A stretch of DNA of 64,000 bases from Ustulina deusta (lineage: Eukaryota > Ascomycota > Sordariomycetes > Xylariales > Xylariaceae). The position numbers were made by a program, and so were the translations under genes. How positions within the stretch are numbered: the first letter of the stretch is position 1; every line of letters starts with the position of its first letter. Below, piece after piece: positions 22,610 through 34,284 of the stretch. Under the pieces are notes generated by a model. That model ran no database searches and was not told where the DNA came from. It was given only the letters and a program-made list of their open reading frames with translations. The stretch spans positions 620,001 through 684,000 of the forward strand of contig JAJNNX010000018.1 of assembly GCA_023159155.1 (NCBI GenBank). The letters are read 5' to 3'.

Positions 22610-25600
22610 GATTTCCCCAGTTAGTCAAGGAGTGTGCAGAGCGGCGATCCTAAGCCTGAATGCAAGATAGGGAATGTTGTTGATCATATGGCACATAGCG
22701 CTTGGGCGATAGGAATGATGACTATTGGCAAGGTGCAGCTTGGGACTGCTTCAATGCGACGACCGCGTATTTCTTTTTCTCTTTTTCTTTTTCTACTACT
22801 AGAACTTGGCGCGTCTTACCATTGTCTGGGGCTGGGAAAGGGTAATGTGCTATCACCCGATTAGACATCAGCTTTTCTCTCTTCATACCACCTTCCATCC
22901 TTCGCCTAGGCTGTCTGGGATTGAACTATACACACCATGGGTTTGTTTCTGTTTACCAGACAGATCGGATATAGAGGTGCCACAATACACTTTACGAATT
23001 TTCAAAGATTGTCTTGGTGCCGCTCCTAATATCTATGTTTATTATGCCGGAAATGGCAAATCTTTAATGAAAATCTTTACGTGGTCAAGTTATGTAGACT
23101 TGCCTATAGTAGATTTGTGTTCAGATCAATCTCGTCCATCTAGCGTAGATACTTAGTCTAGATACAGATCGGTGGTGCTTTATGCGGCATTGTATGATAC
23201 TCGTGGGGTCTTGCTTACTTGTTGCCAAGCAAGCACGTGATTTTAGCATGTGTTATTTTACTTATTAGAAACCCTGTACACAGTCAAAGAAGGCTGTATT
23301 GAGAAGATCAATTCCAAGATGAGAAGAATGCCGAAATCAACGAATAGAATTCAAAGGTCAAGGTAGGGACATGGTGAGTTCGAACCATGATTAACACATG
23401 TCTGGATTGTTAAATATATTCGTCGTCTCTGTAGTATGTACTAGGTACCTACTACAATGCATACTAGCTGGATTTGCCTCGGTATACTAGGCATACCTAC
23501 CTTACCTAAGGTCCAGGTATAGACATGTCTCGATTTTTGCAACGCTACAACAGGAATTTTCAATGACGTAGTTGAGTCAACAATGCATCTGAACCATCGT
23601 GATCTTCGTCAGTTGAATGAAAATTTGTGGTATTTTTTCCCCTTTCCAAATAGGGCCGCCGAGACTTATCCATCTCGCACCGCCAGCGCCAAGCCTAGAG
23701 CCAAGTCTTTCGTGCCCCAAAACGGCAAATGAGATAGTGTAGATAATAGAAAGGATTCAGACTGGAAAGCAGCAGATCGGGGTTAACAACTGTTGTTAAA
23801 GTGGGATTACTCTAAGTACGCTGCACTACACTAGGTACTTCCTACCTTCCCTGTCTCTGGCCTTCTCTGGGGCCATTAACCTTCAGACCGAACAATGTAA
23901 GTGTACACTACACAGCCCCTCGGTCCGGGTGATTTCATGGTATTGGGGTATTCCCGACCATGCAACCCGACCATTGGATGGATCTCGGTGGCTTCAGGAT
24001 CAGAGCGTACCGTTGATTGTTGTATCACTTACACGCACGCGTAATCAGTCAACAACATGGAATGTCAGAGTTTCAATCAAGCTTGGGCCGGTCCTAAGGT
24101 CAATGCAGTACCTACAGCATGCTGCCTTTTGGTATCTATGCACGTGCATTTCATTACCTCTGAGCACTACTAGACTGGACAGTGGAATCCATTCAAGTTG
24201 TTTGTTGACGCTAGGCATATCCCGTGCAGTCCACATTGCACTAGCACGGAACTCCCCACGCGAATCCAACACTATCGCTCGGTATTGAGGGATTCTAGGC
24301 AAGTCTAGCTTACGCATCTACACATGCACTATACATGGTCGACGGTATCAAAGATGTTAACATTACGTGTCCCGGCAGGCTGCGCCTCGTTTGAAACAAC
24401 CGTCTGGCCAATGGCGCGCTTACACGGCGGAGACAAGATAGCGGCATGGCGTCAGTGATTCTTCAGCCTTTGCTGTCGTCACCTTGGATATACTGAGTCT
24501 GTTATGCAGATACCAAGGATGGTTGGGAAATAATCCGAGATAGAGAAGAAAAAGAAAAAAGAAAGAAAGACATGTTTAGGGATTGTCGAATAGGTTTTCG
24601 GTGAAGTAGGTATAGTGTAGGGAGTAGGGAAGTTAAGATGATAATATGACTAATTATAGAGTACCTAAATAAGCCTAAATAAGTACTAGTACGGAGCATG
24701 GAAGCAAGCTGTCGGTATTTCATTTTCCTTTTCCGGCAAGTTGGGAATGTTGCTGACGAAAGGAGATTGCTGGTTGGCTAGAATCGACGACAAAGGCGTT
24801 GACCCCGGCAGCGTATGCCCTGCCGCAGCCGTTGCTGGAATGGGGTCCGCGACTTTTGTAGTGTATGTCCTAAGACAAGACAAGGCCAGACGAATTGACA
24901 CTAAATTATGAAATGCTAATGGTTCAGCTCACAGGCAAAGTGAAATGATCGTCGTGGCTTCTGTGATCAACACCGGTTTTTTTCTTGATGTGCTAATGCT
25001 GACCAACACATATACGTCTCGTGGGATATCTCCATAGGAATCAACTTCGACGAATCATCACATCTGTGATATTGCACTAGAGTGTCCAAACTTATGCGTT
25101 TCAGAATACTAGGCAGTGTACATTAATCTGAGCGAATTACGCTGTCACGTCGAAGTGACAGCCCTACGCCAGTCAAGGATGGGTCTCATCCAGTACCGTA
25201 AGATCCCATCAAAGTATCTTGGCAAATATAAAATCTAGGTATCGTCCCGGTTACTTTGGCGAGATCGACAAATGCGACCTTGGACCCCAGCCGTCTTTGT
25301 GCTGGGCAGGTGCTGGGGTCCTGACCAAGCCACTCATATACCCAACTACCTAATAATAAGTTCCAAATCTACAAGTCTCATGCTGATCTACCAAGGCTTG
25401 GCGAGTGGGAGAAAAATGGAATTGGAACAACGAATGGAGGAGCCGGTATATCTAATGAAAATATGGTTGAGAAATATATATCTCATGGCCCCCGGGTTGG
25501 CAAGTTTCACATATCTACTATATAGTTACAGGCGTCTTATCTTCCCTGGCATTGAAATAATATTGGTTTCCATTGCTGTCTGCCGGTCCAACCAAGCAAG

Positions 25601-26105
25601 CGGAAGCCGCCACATGAGACGTTCCTTTGATACTCAACTAACTTGAGACGCATATTGCTGACGACTTTCATCACCTCCCCGTGATCCGTCCGAAGAAAAG
25701 AAAATCGGGAAACCAATCCCATCCCGACGGCGCAACTTGCATCCATTATCAGACGACATAAGGTACATCATCGGCATTACGCATTGATTGTGCATGAGAA
25801 ACTCGAGTTGTACCAACACGCAATCCTCGCTCAGTCACCGTGGCTGAAAGCTGACTTTCGATATCTCACACGTGAAAAGCGGCTTGCTTGGCGCTGTGAG
25901 CTAAAGGCAAAATAAGCCAGGACGTGCGGCATACCTACCCATATAAGGTGTCCGAGTCAGTTTCGGGCTCTAGCTTCTTGTCTCACCTGGGTCAAGTTCA
26001 AAAGACCAAAACACGCGTCGATACCACACGACTCACATTTTACGAAGGGGCTTTCGTAGAAGCAACATCATAGTAGGAATCCAGAAGCAGCACATACCCA
26101 ATTCA
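22610..26105. other. Gene-free 3.5 kb
   Basis: The kinase 3' flank comes first, then AT-rich intergenic DNA with GGTA/TACC repeats around 23440-23520 and 23820. Open frames at 23929-24288, 24686-24901 (minus) and 25272-25646 have no splice support or recognised motif. The last 100 bp before 26106 is CA-rich, as in a fungal leader. Confidence 0.45.
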
Positions 26106-27676
26106 ATGATGCAACGATTATTCGCGTCGGCGGCATTGTGTAAGTACTATCCCACTGTTTTTTTGTTATAGGAGTTGAGTTACTCCTGGCGTTATCGTCG
26201 GGAGCCAGAGATTGTAGACCCAGTCCAAATCCACCAGGCATTCAGGCTTCTGCTAGAATGTTCTGCCATTGGCCAACGCTCAAGAGTTTCGTTACTGATC
26301 TCTCTCTCTCTCCACAGCTGCTTTCATATATAGCGCTTTTGGCGCGGCAGGGACAGTGTCCCGCTGCTCAACGACTAATGTATGCTTTCAGGTCGGCGTG
26401 CCCGAGGTGTCGGCCTCGTCTGGCGAGGGCAACATTTATATGCAGCTGAAAGCACCGACAACGTATAGTTGGGTGGCCCTCGGAACCGGGTCACAAATGT
26501 CGGGGGCTAATATCTTCGTCTTGTATGCCGACGGAGCTGGCAACGTAACGGTCTCCGCGCGCAAGGGCACCGGTCACACGGAACCGCAACACCAAACAGA
26601 TACGCAACTGGAGCTGCTGGCTGGCAGCGGCATCGTCGACAATGGCGATACCATGTTGGCGAATGTCCGATGTGCCAACTGTGAGTCCTGGGACGGTGGC
26701 TCGCTGAGCTTGACGAGCACCGGTGTCAACTTCATCTCTGCGTGGAAAGGGGGGAGCGCTCTCAACAGCAAGAGCCTGGAAGCAACTATCACCAGGCACG
26801 ACTCACATGATGGGTTCACATTTGATTTGACTAAAGCCACCATCACTGACGACGCAAACCCGTTCGTAGAAGCCAGCAACGGCGGTAGTGGTGGTGACAC
26901 GACGCCGTCAAACGGTAATGGTTCTGGTTCTGGTTCTGGCTCTGGCTCTGGTTCTGGTTCTGGCTCGGGCTCAGGCTCGGACTCAGGCTCGGGCTCAGGT
27001 TCAGGCTCAGGCTCAGGCTCCGCCGTAGTACCATCATGGATTCGCGAGATCCCTACGCTTGCGTCTGCTCATGGAATTATCATGAGCATTGTCATGGTCG
27101 TACTGTATCCCCTAGGCTCTATCCTAATGCCTCTTTTTGGCAGCTGGGTCCTGCATGCCGTCTGGCAATTTGTCTCATTCCTAGTTATGTGGGCAGGCTT
27201 TGCGATCGGCGTTGTCGTCTCACAGCGCACTGGAATTGTAAGCTCGAACCCCCTAAATATATCATCTCTACACCTCACCGATCATGTTCCCGATCCCCTT
27301 TTGGGGTTTGTACTCGAGCTAACTGTAGCCTCAGAACTTTAGCGAGAATCACACTCTTCTGGGTACCGCCGTGGTTGCACTGTTCGGTGTCCAGCCAATT
27401 GGAGGCTATCTCCACCATCTTTATTATGTCAAGCATCAGAAGCGCGGTCTCGTCTCCCACAGTCACATCTGGTACGGTCGCATTCTAATCGTTTTGGGCA
27501 TCATCAATGGCGGGCTCGGCCTTCAACTTGCCGGCGCCAGACAGTCTCTTGTCATCGCGTACTCCGTCGTTGCCGCTGTCCTTTTCTCGGCTTACATCGG
27601 AGGCGCTATCCTGGGCGAGGTCAAGAGGGCACGTGGTTCTGGGTTTCCAGATAGTGCCCGAAAAGGCATTCAGTAA
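26106..27676 (+). CDS. DOMON (CDH-type cytochrome) plus cytochrome b561 membrane protein (431 aa, 3 exons)
   Basis: Exons 26106-26139, 26318-27237 and 27335-27676 give 1296 nt. The first intron has GTAAGT and a CT-run acceptor; the second joins [16 protein letters not shown]. Exon 1 plus the start of exon 2 encode a signal peptide, [26 protein letters not shown] domain follows (about 28-190), with [19 protein letters not shown] supplying a candidate heme-ligand Met and GTGHTEP a candidate His. A Gly-Ser linker of about 35 residues comes next. The C-terminal b561 domain has about five membrane helices and His residues in [28 protein letters not shown] and [10 protein letters not shown] that would bind two hemes. 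Such fungal proteins are thought to move electrons across the plasma membrane, for example to ferric iron or oxidases. The direct electron partner is unknown. Confidence 0.9.
26922..27023 (+). repeat. GGYTCN hexamer repeat encoding a Gly-Ser linker
   Basis: About 17 degenerate hexamers (ggttct, ggctcg, ggctca) in frame inside the DOMON-b561 gene encode alternating Gly-Ser with a single Asp. The two halves use different third-base patterns, suggesting stepwise expansion. It separates the extracellular DOMON domain from the first membrane helix. Confidence 0.9.
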
Positions 27677-28742
27677 ACAGGCACAGGAAAAACGACATGC
27701 GATAATGAGTATAGACGGTTGGGGCGGGAAAGAACAGGTATAAATAAAGGTGTCCGCTTCTCAGCTCAGGGTTTGTGTAGACTTGATGGTGGAACGGCTT
27801 TGGACAGCGAGCTGGTGTTGATACCCTCCTTTATGTTCCTCTCATTAGATGCGGTGGTGGCTCGTGCAAAGAGGGTACGATCCTCCAGATCAGATTGGCG
27901 TTCCAAGATCTTTCCAAGTTTGTTATAATGCCTATTATTTGTAAGATGCTTCGGCTATAAAATCCAGGTGGTTGCAATTCAAGTTAAGATTCCCGTCTCT
28001 GAACAGGCAGGACATAATCCTTGATGGTAGCAGGTCATGTAATCTCTAAGTCCATAACTGCTGCACAAGGCTAGGCGCCAGGGAGACGAGCAATCATGGC
28101 GAAACAACGCCGCACTAAACTTGAAGCCTTATGACAAGGAACTATAGGAAGCGATCCGCAGAGTCGGTGACATAGAAGAAGGCTTCAGCACCTTCCCGAG
28201 TACACTCTAGGACAGGACGCAACCGACCGGGACGTGCTAGCTGCTGATAGACCCGGCGAAACAACCCCCCCCCATAGACAAGTGGGCGATTAAATCAGGG
28301 TTCTCCTGCTTTTGTAGCGCGCCAACGACGATGACAGATAGGTAGTTTAAAAGAGGATGTAGGTATCAGGAATCCGGAGGACAGTCTAGGTCAGGAAGAA
28401 GAAAAAAATTATGTAATTTGGGGTTAAGTTGGGTAGGTAGATATATACATACAGGTCAGATATATATCCCTTAGGTAGTAGGTAGGTAGGTATACATACC
28501 TAGGCCTATAGGTAAGGTAGGTAGGAGGGCCCTGGACTTGTGTATGCGTACCTAAGTAGGTACCCTGTAGACTGCCTGTGTACCACTTCGTTATCGATAC
28601 GCAGCTTTTCAATAGGTACCTCAACCTCCACGGTCATCATCACAACTCATACGAACGGCGATCTTCTCGTCATTTGGAGACTTGTTCCGACCTAACGACC
28701 ATTCACCAACCCTAGAAGTCTCGCGTGATACCATTGCCCATT
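27677..28742. other. Intergenic between the DOMON-b561 gene and PRP4
   Basis: The 3' flank of the b561 gene runs to about 28000, followed by unassigned sequence with a C10 run at 28266-28275. The part from 28424 to 28565 is a dense GGTA/TACC repeat block just upstream of the PRP4 leader. Confidence 0.5.
28424..28565. repeat. GGTA/TACC low-complexity repeat block
   Basis: Runs such as GTAGGTAGGTAGGTATAC are interleaved with TACCTAGG and ATATATAC. Many subunits are self-complementary (TACCTAGGTA, GGTACC), so the block can form hairpins. It lies about 180 bp upstream of the PRP4 start. Confidence 0.85.
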
Positions 28743-30367
28743 ATGATGCACCCGGCGCGCCAGGCGTATGTGGAGGAGGCCGAAGAAGTATGTGATTCCC
28801 CTGCTACTGTCGTTTGAACGCACAGCTGACGGATGGTCTCGCCGCACAGGATCACGGCATGAGTCTCGATGAAATCCCTACAGATTACAACTATGACATG
28901 CCCGCGGCATCAGCGGGCATCGCGCCCGAAAAAGCCTCGGCTATCCTTTCACAATTCGAGCGCAAGAGGATGGCAGCCAACATTGCCGTGCCTACAGATG
29001 ATGGCCGAGTGCGCGCAAGACTCCGAGAACTCGGCGAGCCTATCACGCTTTTCGGTGAAGGGCCTGCGGATCGCCGTGATCGACTAAGAGGGCTGTTGTT
29101 GAATCTGCAGACAGAACAAGGAGCCACAGAGGCTGCAGATGTTGCCATGGAAGACACACCAGACGACGACCAGGCCGACCAGGAAGAAGAGTTCTACACG
29201 AACGGCAGTCCGGAGCTTCTCGGGGCACGACAAGAGATCGCGCGTTATTCATTGCCGAGAGCAAAGCGAAGGATCGCTTTTGAGAAACAAGAGTCTTCCA
29301 TACCACTACGTACCCACGTTAAATTTCGCAAACAAGTCAAGGAACAATTACAGGGCTTCGAGCTTCAGGGCAGTCAGACTGCCGGAGATAGAAACGTGAG
29401 CATGACAAGGATATCACCGAATGGTGAGATTGTCGCCGCGGGAAATTGGGGAGGCTCAATCAAGCTTATCGAGATTCCCTCGTTGAAGGAGAAAACAACA
29501 TTACGAGGCCACATCAACCGGGTGGGCGGCATATCATGGTTTCCCGGGGCAACGCTGCCCGAGTGTGACGTATCCCCAGACACGGTAAATCTAGCCTCTG
29601 GGGGCGCAGAGGGGCAGGTCAACCTATGGTCTCTATCCCAAGATACCCCACTGTCAACGTTAGAGGGTCACGGTCAGCGCGTGGTCAGGGTTGAGTTCCA
29701 CCCATCTGGACGATACCTTGCTACAGCCTCTGATGACACTACCTGGAGGCTATGGGATGTTGAGACGAGCTCAGAACTCCTTCTCCAAGAAGGACACTCT
29801 CGAGGCGTTTTCGCAATTAGCTACAATACTGATGGGTCATTGCTCGCCAGCGGAGGTATGGACAGCATTGGTAGGATATGGGATCTAAGGTCCGGAAGAA
29901 CAGTGATGATTCTTGATGGTCATCTTGATGGTCACATAAAACCTATTCACGGAATCGACTGGGGTTCTGACGGCCACCGGGTGCTAACAGGATCAGCGGA
30001 TGGTTGGATCAAGTGCTGGGACGTTAGGAAAGTGCAAAGAACAGGCGGCATCGGCGCGCACAGCAGCGCAGTCTCCGATCTCAGGTGGTTTAAGGGATTA
30101 GATGATCCGTTATTAGGAATACCTCCTAGCACAGATGAAAAAGGGAGTCAACTACCCAAAAAGTCTAGCACCTTCTTCGTTTCGAGTGGTTTCGATCGCA
30201 AAGTCAACATCTTCTCTGCAGATGACTGGTCGTTGGTACAGACTTTGGAGGGCCACACTGGACCGGTTGCCTCGGTGGATATTAGCAGAGACGGTAAATG
30301 GATAGTTAGCGGAGGGCACGATAGGAGAGTAAACCTATGGGGTAGAAACGATGGCGAGGGTGTTTAA
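28743..30367 (+). CDS. PRP4: U4/U6 small nuclear ribonucleoprotein PRP4 (about 520 aa, 2 exons)
   Basis: Exon 1 (28743-28787) encodes MMHPARQAYVEEAEE. The preferred intron is 28788-28849 (GTATGT donor, GCTGAC branch, GCACAG acceptor), leaving exon 2 at 28850-30367. A nearer acceptor at 28825 keeps the same frame and adds eight residues. The N-terminal region carries an SFM (splicing factor motif) helix-turn: FERKRMAANIAVPTDD, then RARLRELGEPITLFGEG. After an acidic spacer, seven WD40 repeats follow, with motifs such as LWDVETSSE, IWDLRSGRT, CWDVRK and NLWGRNDGEGV at the C-terminus. PRP4 binds PRP3 and the U4/U6 duplex in the tri-snRNP and is essential for spliceosome assembly. The length is normal for ascomycete PRP4. 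Location: nucleus. Confidence 0.93.
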
Positions 30368-31196
30368 TGCTGATCACTACACTATATACGACGATTATTT
30401 ATTGAATATAATTGATACCCTATGGCCGTTGTTACAAGAATGCTAAGCTGTCGGTGCGTCTGGCTAACGTGTTAAAGGACCGCTTTCTTCCGGCCACGAA
30501 TTTTGTATAGTGAATATATTGCATATCTCTTTCAAACTGCACTTTTCTTGGTGGAAATGGATTGATGCCTCCTAAGGCCAGTCGTGGATCCGTGGTATGG
30601 CAGATCAAGGCTGCCTCTTCGTAGCGATATTACACAATGTACCAACCTACCTATGTACCTAAGTAGTTAGGTAACCAATATTTGCGGCGCACGACTAATT
30701 CGATTTAGCGTACTATAGGTACCTAGTTAGAAGCACTGTAAGTACGTGGACTTACGTAATATGCGAACCACACCAGGGGGTGTCAATACCCAATCAGAGA
30801 CCCCGATAACGATGAAAGAACAGACCTAGGTAGGTAGAGGTAAGGTATACTAACTACCTAGGTACGATTGCGGCTTCTCAACCCGAAACCAAGAACCAGG
30901 AACATCATTACCACGGACCAATCCTTAGTCCACCTAGGTAGGTCGTATGCCAGCCCAGAAACCAGCCCCTCCGTCTCCTTTACAACCCGCCGATGCACAA
31001 CCGCAAGGGATGGCTCCAGGCGGCTTCGACGCACCCACATTAGCCTCTTCAGCGATGCTATGATTACCTACATCTACACGGACCCTCGCGCTCCACTCTG
31101 ATTAAGCTCTAGCTGGCATTGGCGGGCTGGCAGTCGTACAGCGCTTGTGTCGCGTCTGCTCACTAAATCCGGATCTCCTTGGCCTCGGCCAGCGCG
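30368..31196. other. Intergenic between PRP4 and the cyclin gene
   Basis: This 829-bp gap holds the PRP4 3' flank and the cyclin promoter. GGTA/TACC repeats lie at 30640-30730 and 30820-30870. No gene is seen. Confidence 0.5.
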
Positions 31197-32706
31197 ATGG
31201 CGAGTATCGATAGATACCGACCTCCGCCTCGTGAGGGTTACCAGCCGCCTGTTGTGCCTCCAACCAACAACCGCCCCGAATCTGCCTCTACCTCCTCCAA
31301 GTCGCCTTCGCGACGGCGCGACGTTCCGCCTCCCGTTCCCTCCCCTCCCACGCTTTCATCCCGCACCTCGCCCCCCAGACCCCACTCGCGACGAAGCGCG
31401 CCTTCACCCTCTTCCCCAGCCGCCCCGACGCCTCTCGCCATGGAAAACCAGTGGTTGTTCACGCAAGAGGAGATCCTCAGCAGTCCCAGCATCCTGGAGG
31501 GGCTTCCGCCTGCCGAGGAGCGATTACGGCGGGCCAAAGGTGTTAACTTCATCTATCAAGCTGGCATCCTCCTGGAGCTCCCTCAGATCACTCTCTACGT
31601 GGCGGGCGTCTTCTTCCATCGATTTTATATGAGACGTAGTATGGTCGAAGATAAGCAAGGGGGCATACATCACTATGTAAGTGCTATTTACGAGCTCTCT
31701 ATCTCTTGTTCATGGCCTTTCTCAGCATGCGGTTCGAAATATGCCTCGCTGCATATCTTTGCTCTTTCAATCGCGATGAATTTATTTTTCTCAGTTTGAC
31801 CGTCATCTCTAATCGCCGAGTCTTGGATAGAATATTGCCGCTACCGCCCTTTTCCTTGCAAATAAGACCGAAGAAAATTGCCGGAAAACAAAAGACATCA
31901 TTATTGCCGTAGCGAAGGTTGCCCAAAAGAACCCCAAGCTCGTCGTCGACGAACAATCTAAGGAATACTGGCGATGGCGCGATAGTATCCTTACGTATGA
32001 GGAAGTCATGCTTGAGTGCCTCACTTTTGATGTCATGATCGACAATCCGCACTTCAAGCTCTACGAGTTCCTCGGCCAGGTTGGCCTCATCCATAATAAA
32101 AACCTGCGACATGCGGCTTGGGCGTTCTGCAATGATTCGTGCCTGACAGTGCTGCCTCTCCTGATGGAAGCACGTGATATAGCCATTGCATCCATATTTT
32201 TCGCGAGTACATTTACGGGAGAACGGGTAGAAGATCAGAATGGAGAACCGTGGTGGAGGGCATTGGCCGCGAATCAAGATCATTGCGTCAAAGCAATCGA
32301 GGTACTGAAAGAGTTCTACATTGAGAACCCACTACGCAAGTCCGAGAATCCTTATAGCGGATCGCCCAACTTCAACTTAGAAAACACCAGACGAAGGGGC
32401 GACGAGCCTAGCTCGAGTAATAACGCATCGCCGGGGACAGACCGCGCTACTCAGAGCCCTAGGGCCAGAGTAAATGGAGTGGACGAGGATACGGCCGCAG
32501 CTGAGTCGGCATCTCAAGCTGCCCCGGGCGATTCTGATGCCGTCCTGAAAGAAGCCGCGAACAATGTAACGGTCCACCCGAGCGCAAATGGAGAGGGCTT
32601 GCCATCGCCATCTAAACGGAAAGTAATTGATCCAATTACATCTGAAACCCGAGAAGAGAAGCGGCAACGCCTTAGTTCCGACGACGAAGGCGAAGTCCAT
32701 GAATAA
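31197..32706 (+). CDS. Cyclin T/K-type regulatory subunit of a CTD kinase (Pch1-like, 451 aa, 2 exons)
   Basis: Exons 31197-31676 and 31831-32706 are joined by a 154-bp intron (GTAAGT donor, CTAAT branch, GATAG acceptor). The join GIHHY|NIAATALFLANKTEENC rebuilds the core cyclin-box helix, which is very characteristic. The N-terminal 80 residues are Pro/Ser/Arg-rich. The first cyclin box covers about 85-230 (MENQWLFTQEEILSSPSIL, then VNFIYQAGILLELPQITLY) and the second about 235-330 (ARDIAIASIFFASTFTGE). The C-terminal 120 residues are low complexity and end with a basic cluster (SKRKVIDPI, EEKRQRLSSDD) that may be a nuclear signal. The best match among known cyclins is S. pombe Pch1, the cyclin T-like partner of Cdk9 in P-TEFb, which phosphorylates RNA polymerase II and Spt5. 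A Ctk2- or cyclin L-like role cannot be fully excluded. Confidence 0.87.
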
Positions 32707-33561
32707 CTTAACGCTAATACAACATAACAATCAAACAGGCGCATTCTCTAATGAAGGGCATGCAACGCAAGAGTGATCGTGTAGTAGACCACACGGTTAC
32801 TGTCGATTCGGATGGATGGGTATTAATACCTATGCCTGATGCTCAAAGATTTCAAGTCCGACTTTTCAAAATCAAGGATAACAATAATTCGGAAGTCGTT
32901 CGGCAGATTACGACTTTGACACTGTATTTTATCACGTTCAGGGGTGTTTGGTAGGGTGGTGCCTTAGTTACATGCTACGAACTAGGTAGGGCGAAGATCA
33001 GCACGATGGCCATGGAGCATATACCACGAAGAAAGTTGGATCTGGTCATAAGCCTCTGGTTTTACGGCAGCCGGGATAGGCGGCGTTATTCACTCGTGCT
33101 TCAGGAGGGTGATATTACATGCGTGGTTTTTTTCGGTGATACCAAGTTTTCTCATACCATCTTCATCTTGTACAGTACGAGGAGCATCAAAGCTTTGCCT
33201 GCGAGTCGCAGAGGCGGCCGCCTACATACCTGGGGAAGAGCATATTCGATGGAAAGGCATAGCTAGAAATAGAAGAAGCGAAAGCAACTGAACATGGAGT
33301 GTTTTGCTATGTCGTGAAACCGCAACTAGGTACCTAGGTACCTAATGCAGTATTTTCTCTACTATGATATTCGTCTAAGGAGTATAAGCGGGAGGGTCCC
33401 GTCTGGAGTGGTCCAAGCTCCCTCACCGTGAATGGCTCTGATTGGACTCAGCGAAACGACGGAGACAAAAAATCAACGCAATCCTTCCACCACTCATCAT
33501 CGACAATCACGATTCCCAACCATCCCCCAATTGGGCCATCTTCATCCAGCCGACAGACAAT
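32707..33561. other. Intergenic between the cyclin gene and ATP14
   Basis: Contains the cyclin 3' flank and the ATP14 promoter. A perfect palindromic run GGTACCTAGGTACCTA lies at 33329-33344. The open frames at 33006-33291 and 33432-33665 have no coding support. Confidence 0.5.
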
Positions 33562-34284
33562 ATGCTCGCACCATTGAGAGTCCGGGTAAGTTCGCTCATG
33601 GACGGGAGAGAGTTTGCGGGGTCGCGAGGGACTGCTGCGTCCAGTGCGGATTGATTGAGGACTGACCGCTTGCAGACTGCTCGATCGGCCATCTCGGCTG
33701 TCACCCGTGTCGCGAGGGTCAACGCCGTCCGCGGATTCATTGCGCCGACCGTTTCTCGACGAGGTGAGCTTCGACATATTTCCTTAGACCCGCCCCTCGC
33801 ACTTCCCGGTCTCCCTCACCATAGTTCAAGACGCAGACGAGAGGTGGCGAGCGGGGCGTAGAGCGTTGGAACGAGATACGGCCAGAGCCCGTGCCGTCGT
33901 CTGCCCTGCGCTTTAGGCCAGCGGCTTCGGGCGTATGGGGTTTCCCACTCGTCGCCGACTATCGAGCGAGATATCTCAGGCATGCTAACATCTCCATCTC
34001 CCCCCGTAGCCGACTTCGTCCAGGAACTCTACTTGAAGGAACTCAAGGCCTACAAGCCCTCGCCGGTCAAGGAGACGGATAGCGTCGGCCAGGTCCAGAC
34101 ATTCAGCGCGCCCAAACCCCCAAAGTCCCCCGAAGAGGCCGACCTTGCCACCAGCTTGAAGGAGTACGAGAGCATGGCCGTCGAGGTCGAGGGTAACGAG
34201 GGTGCCACCGCCACGTCAACACCTGCCGCTATCGAGGACTGGCTAGTCGAGGAAGAGGAAGAGGAGGGCGCGGCTCATCATTAA
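33562..34284 (+). CDS. ATP14: Mitochondrial ATP synthase subunit h (128 aa, 3 exons)
   Basis: Exons 33562-33585, 33676-33763 and 34010-34284. The introns are 90 and 246 bp; the second has GCTAAC at 33983-33988 and a CCCCCGTAG acceptor. The spliced start MLAPLRVRTARSAISAVTR continues with Arg, Ala and Ser, a typical mitochondrial targeting presequence. The mature part begins ADFVQELYLKELKAYKPSPV, the hallmark of ATP synthase h chain, and continues with KETDSVGQVQTFSAPKPPK. It ends in a very acidic tail (EDWLVEEEEEEGAAHH). The subunit belongs to the peripheral stalk of F1Fo ATP synthase in the inner membrane. The first exon encodes only eight residues, which is why unspliced reading misses the start. 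Confidence 0.93.

Noticed and set aside
25272..25646. 124-codon plus-strand frame with hydrophobic stretches
   Set aside because: It sits in AT-rich DNA where hydrophobic codons are expected by chance, has no splice partner or leader and matches no family I know.
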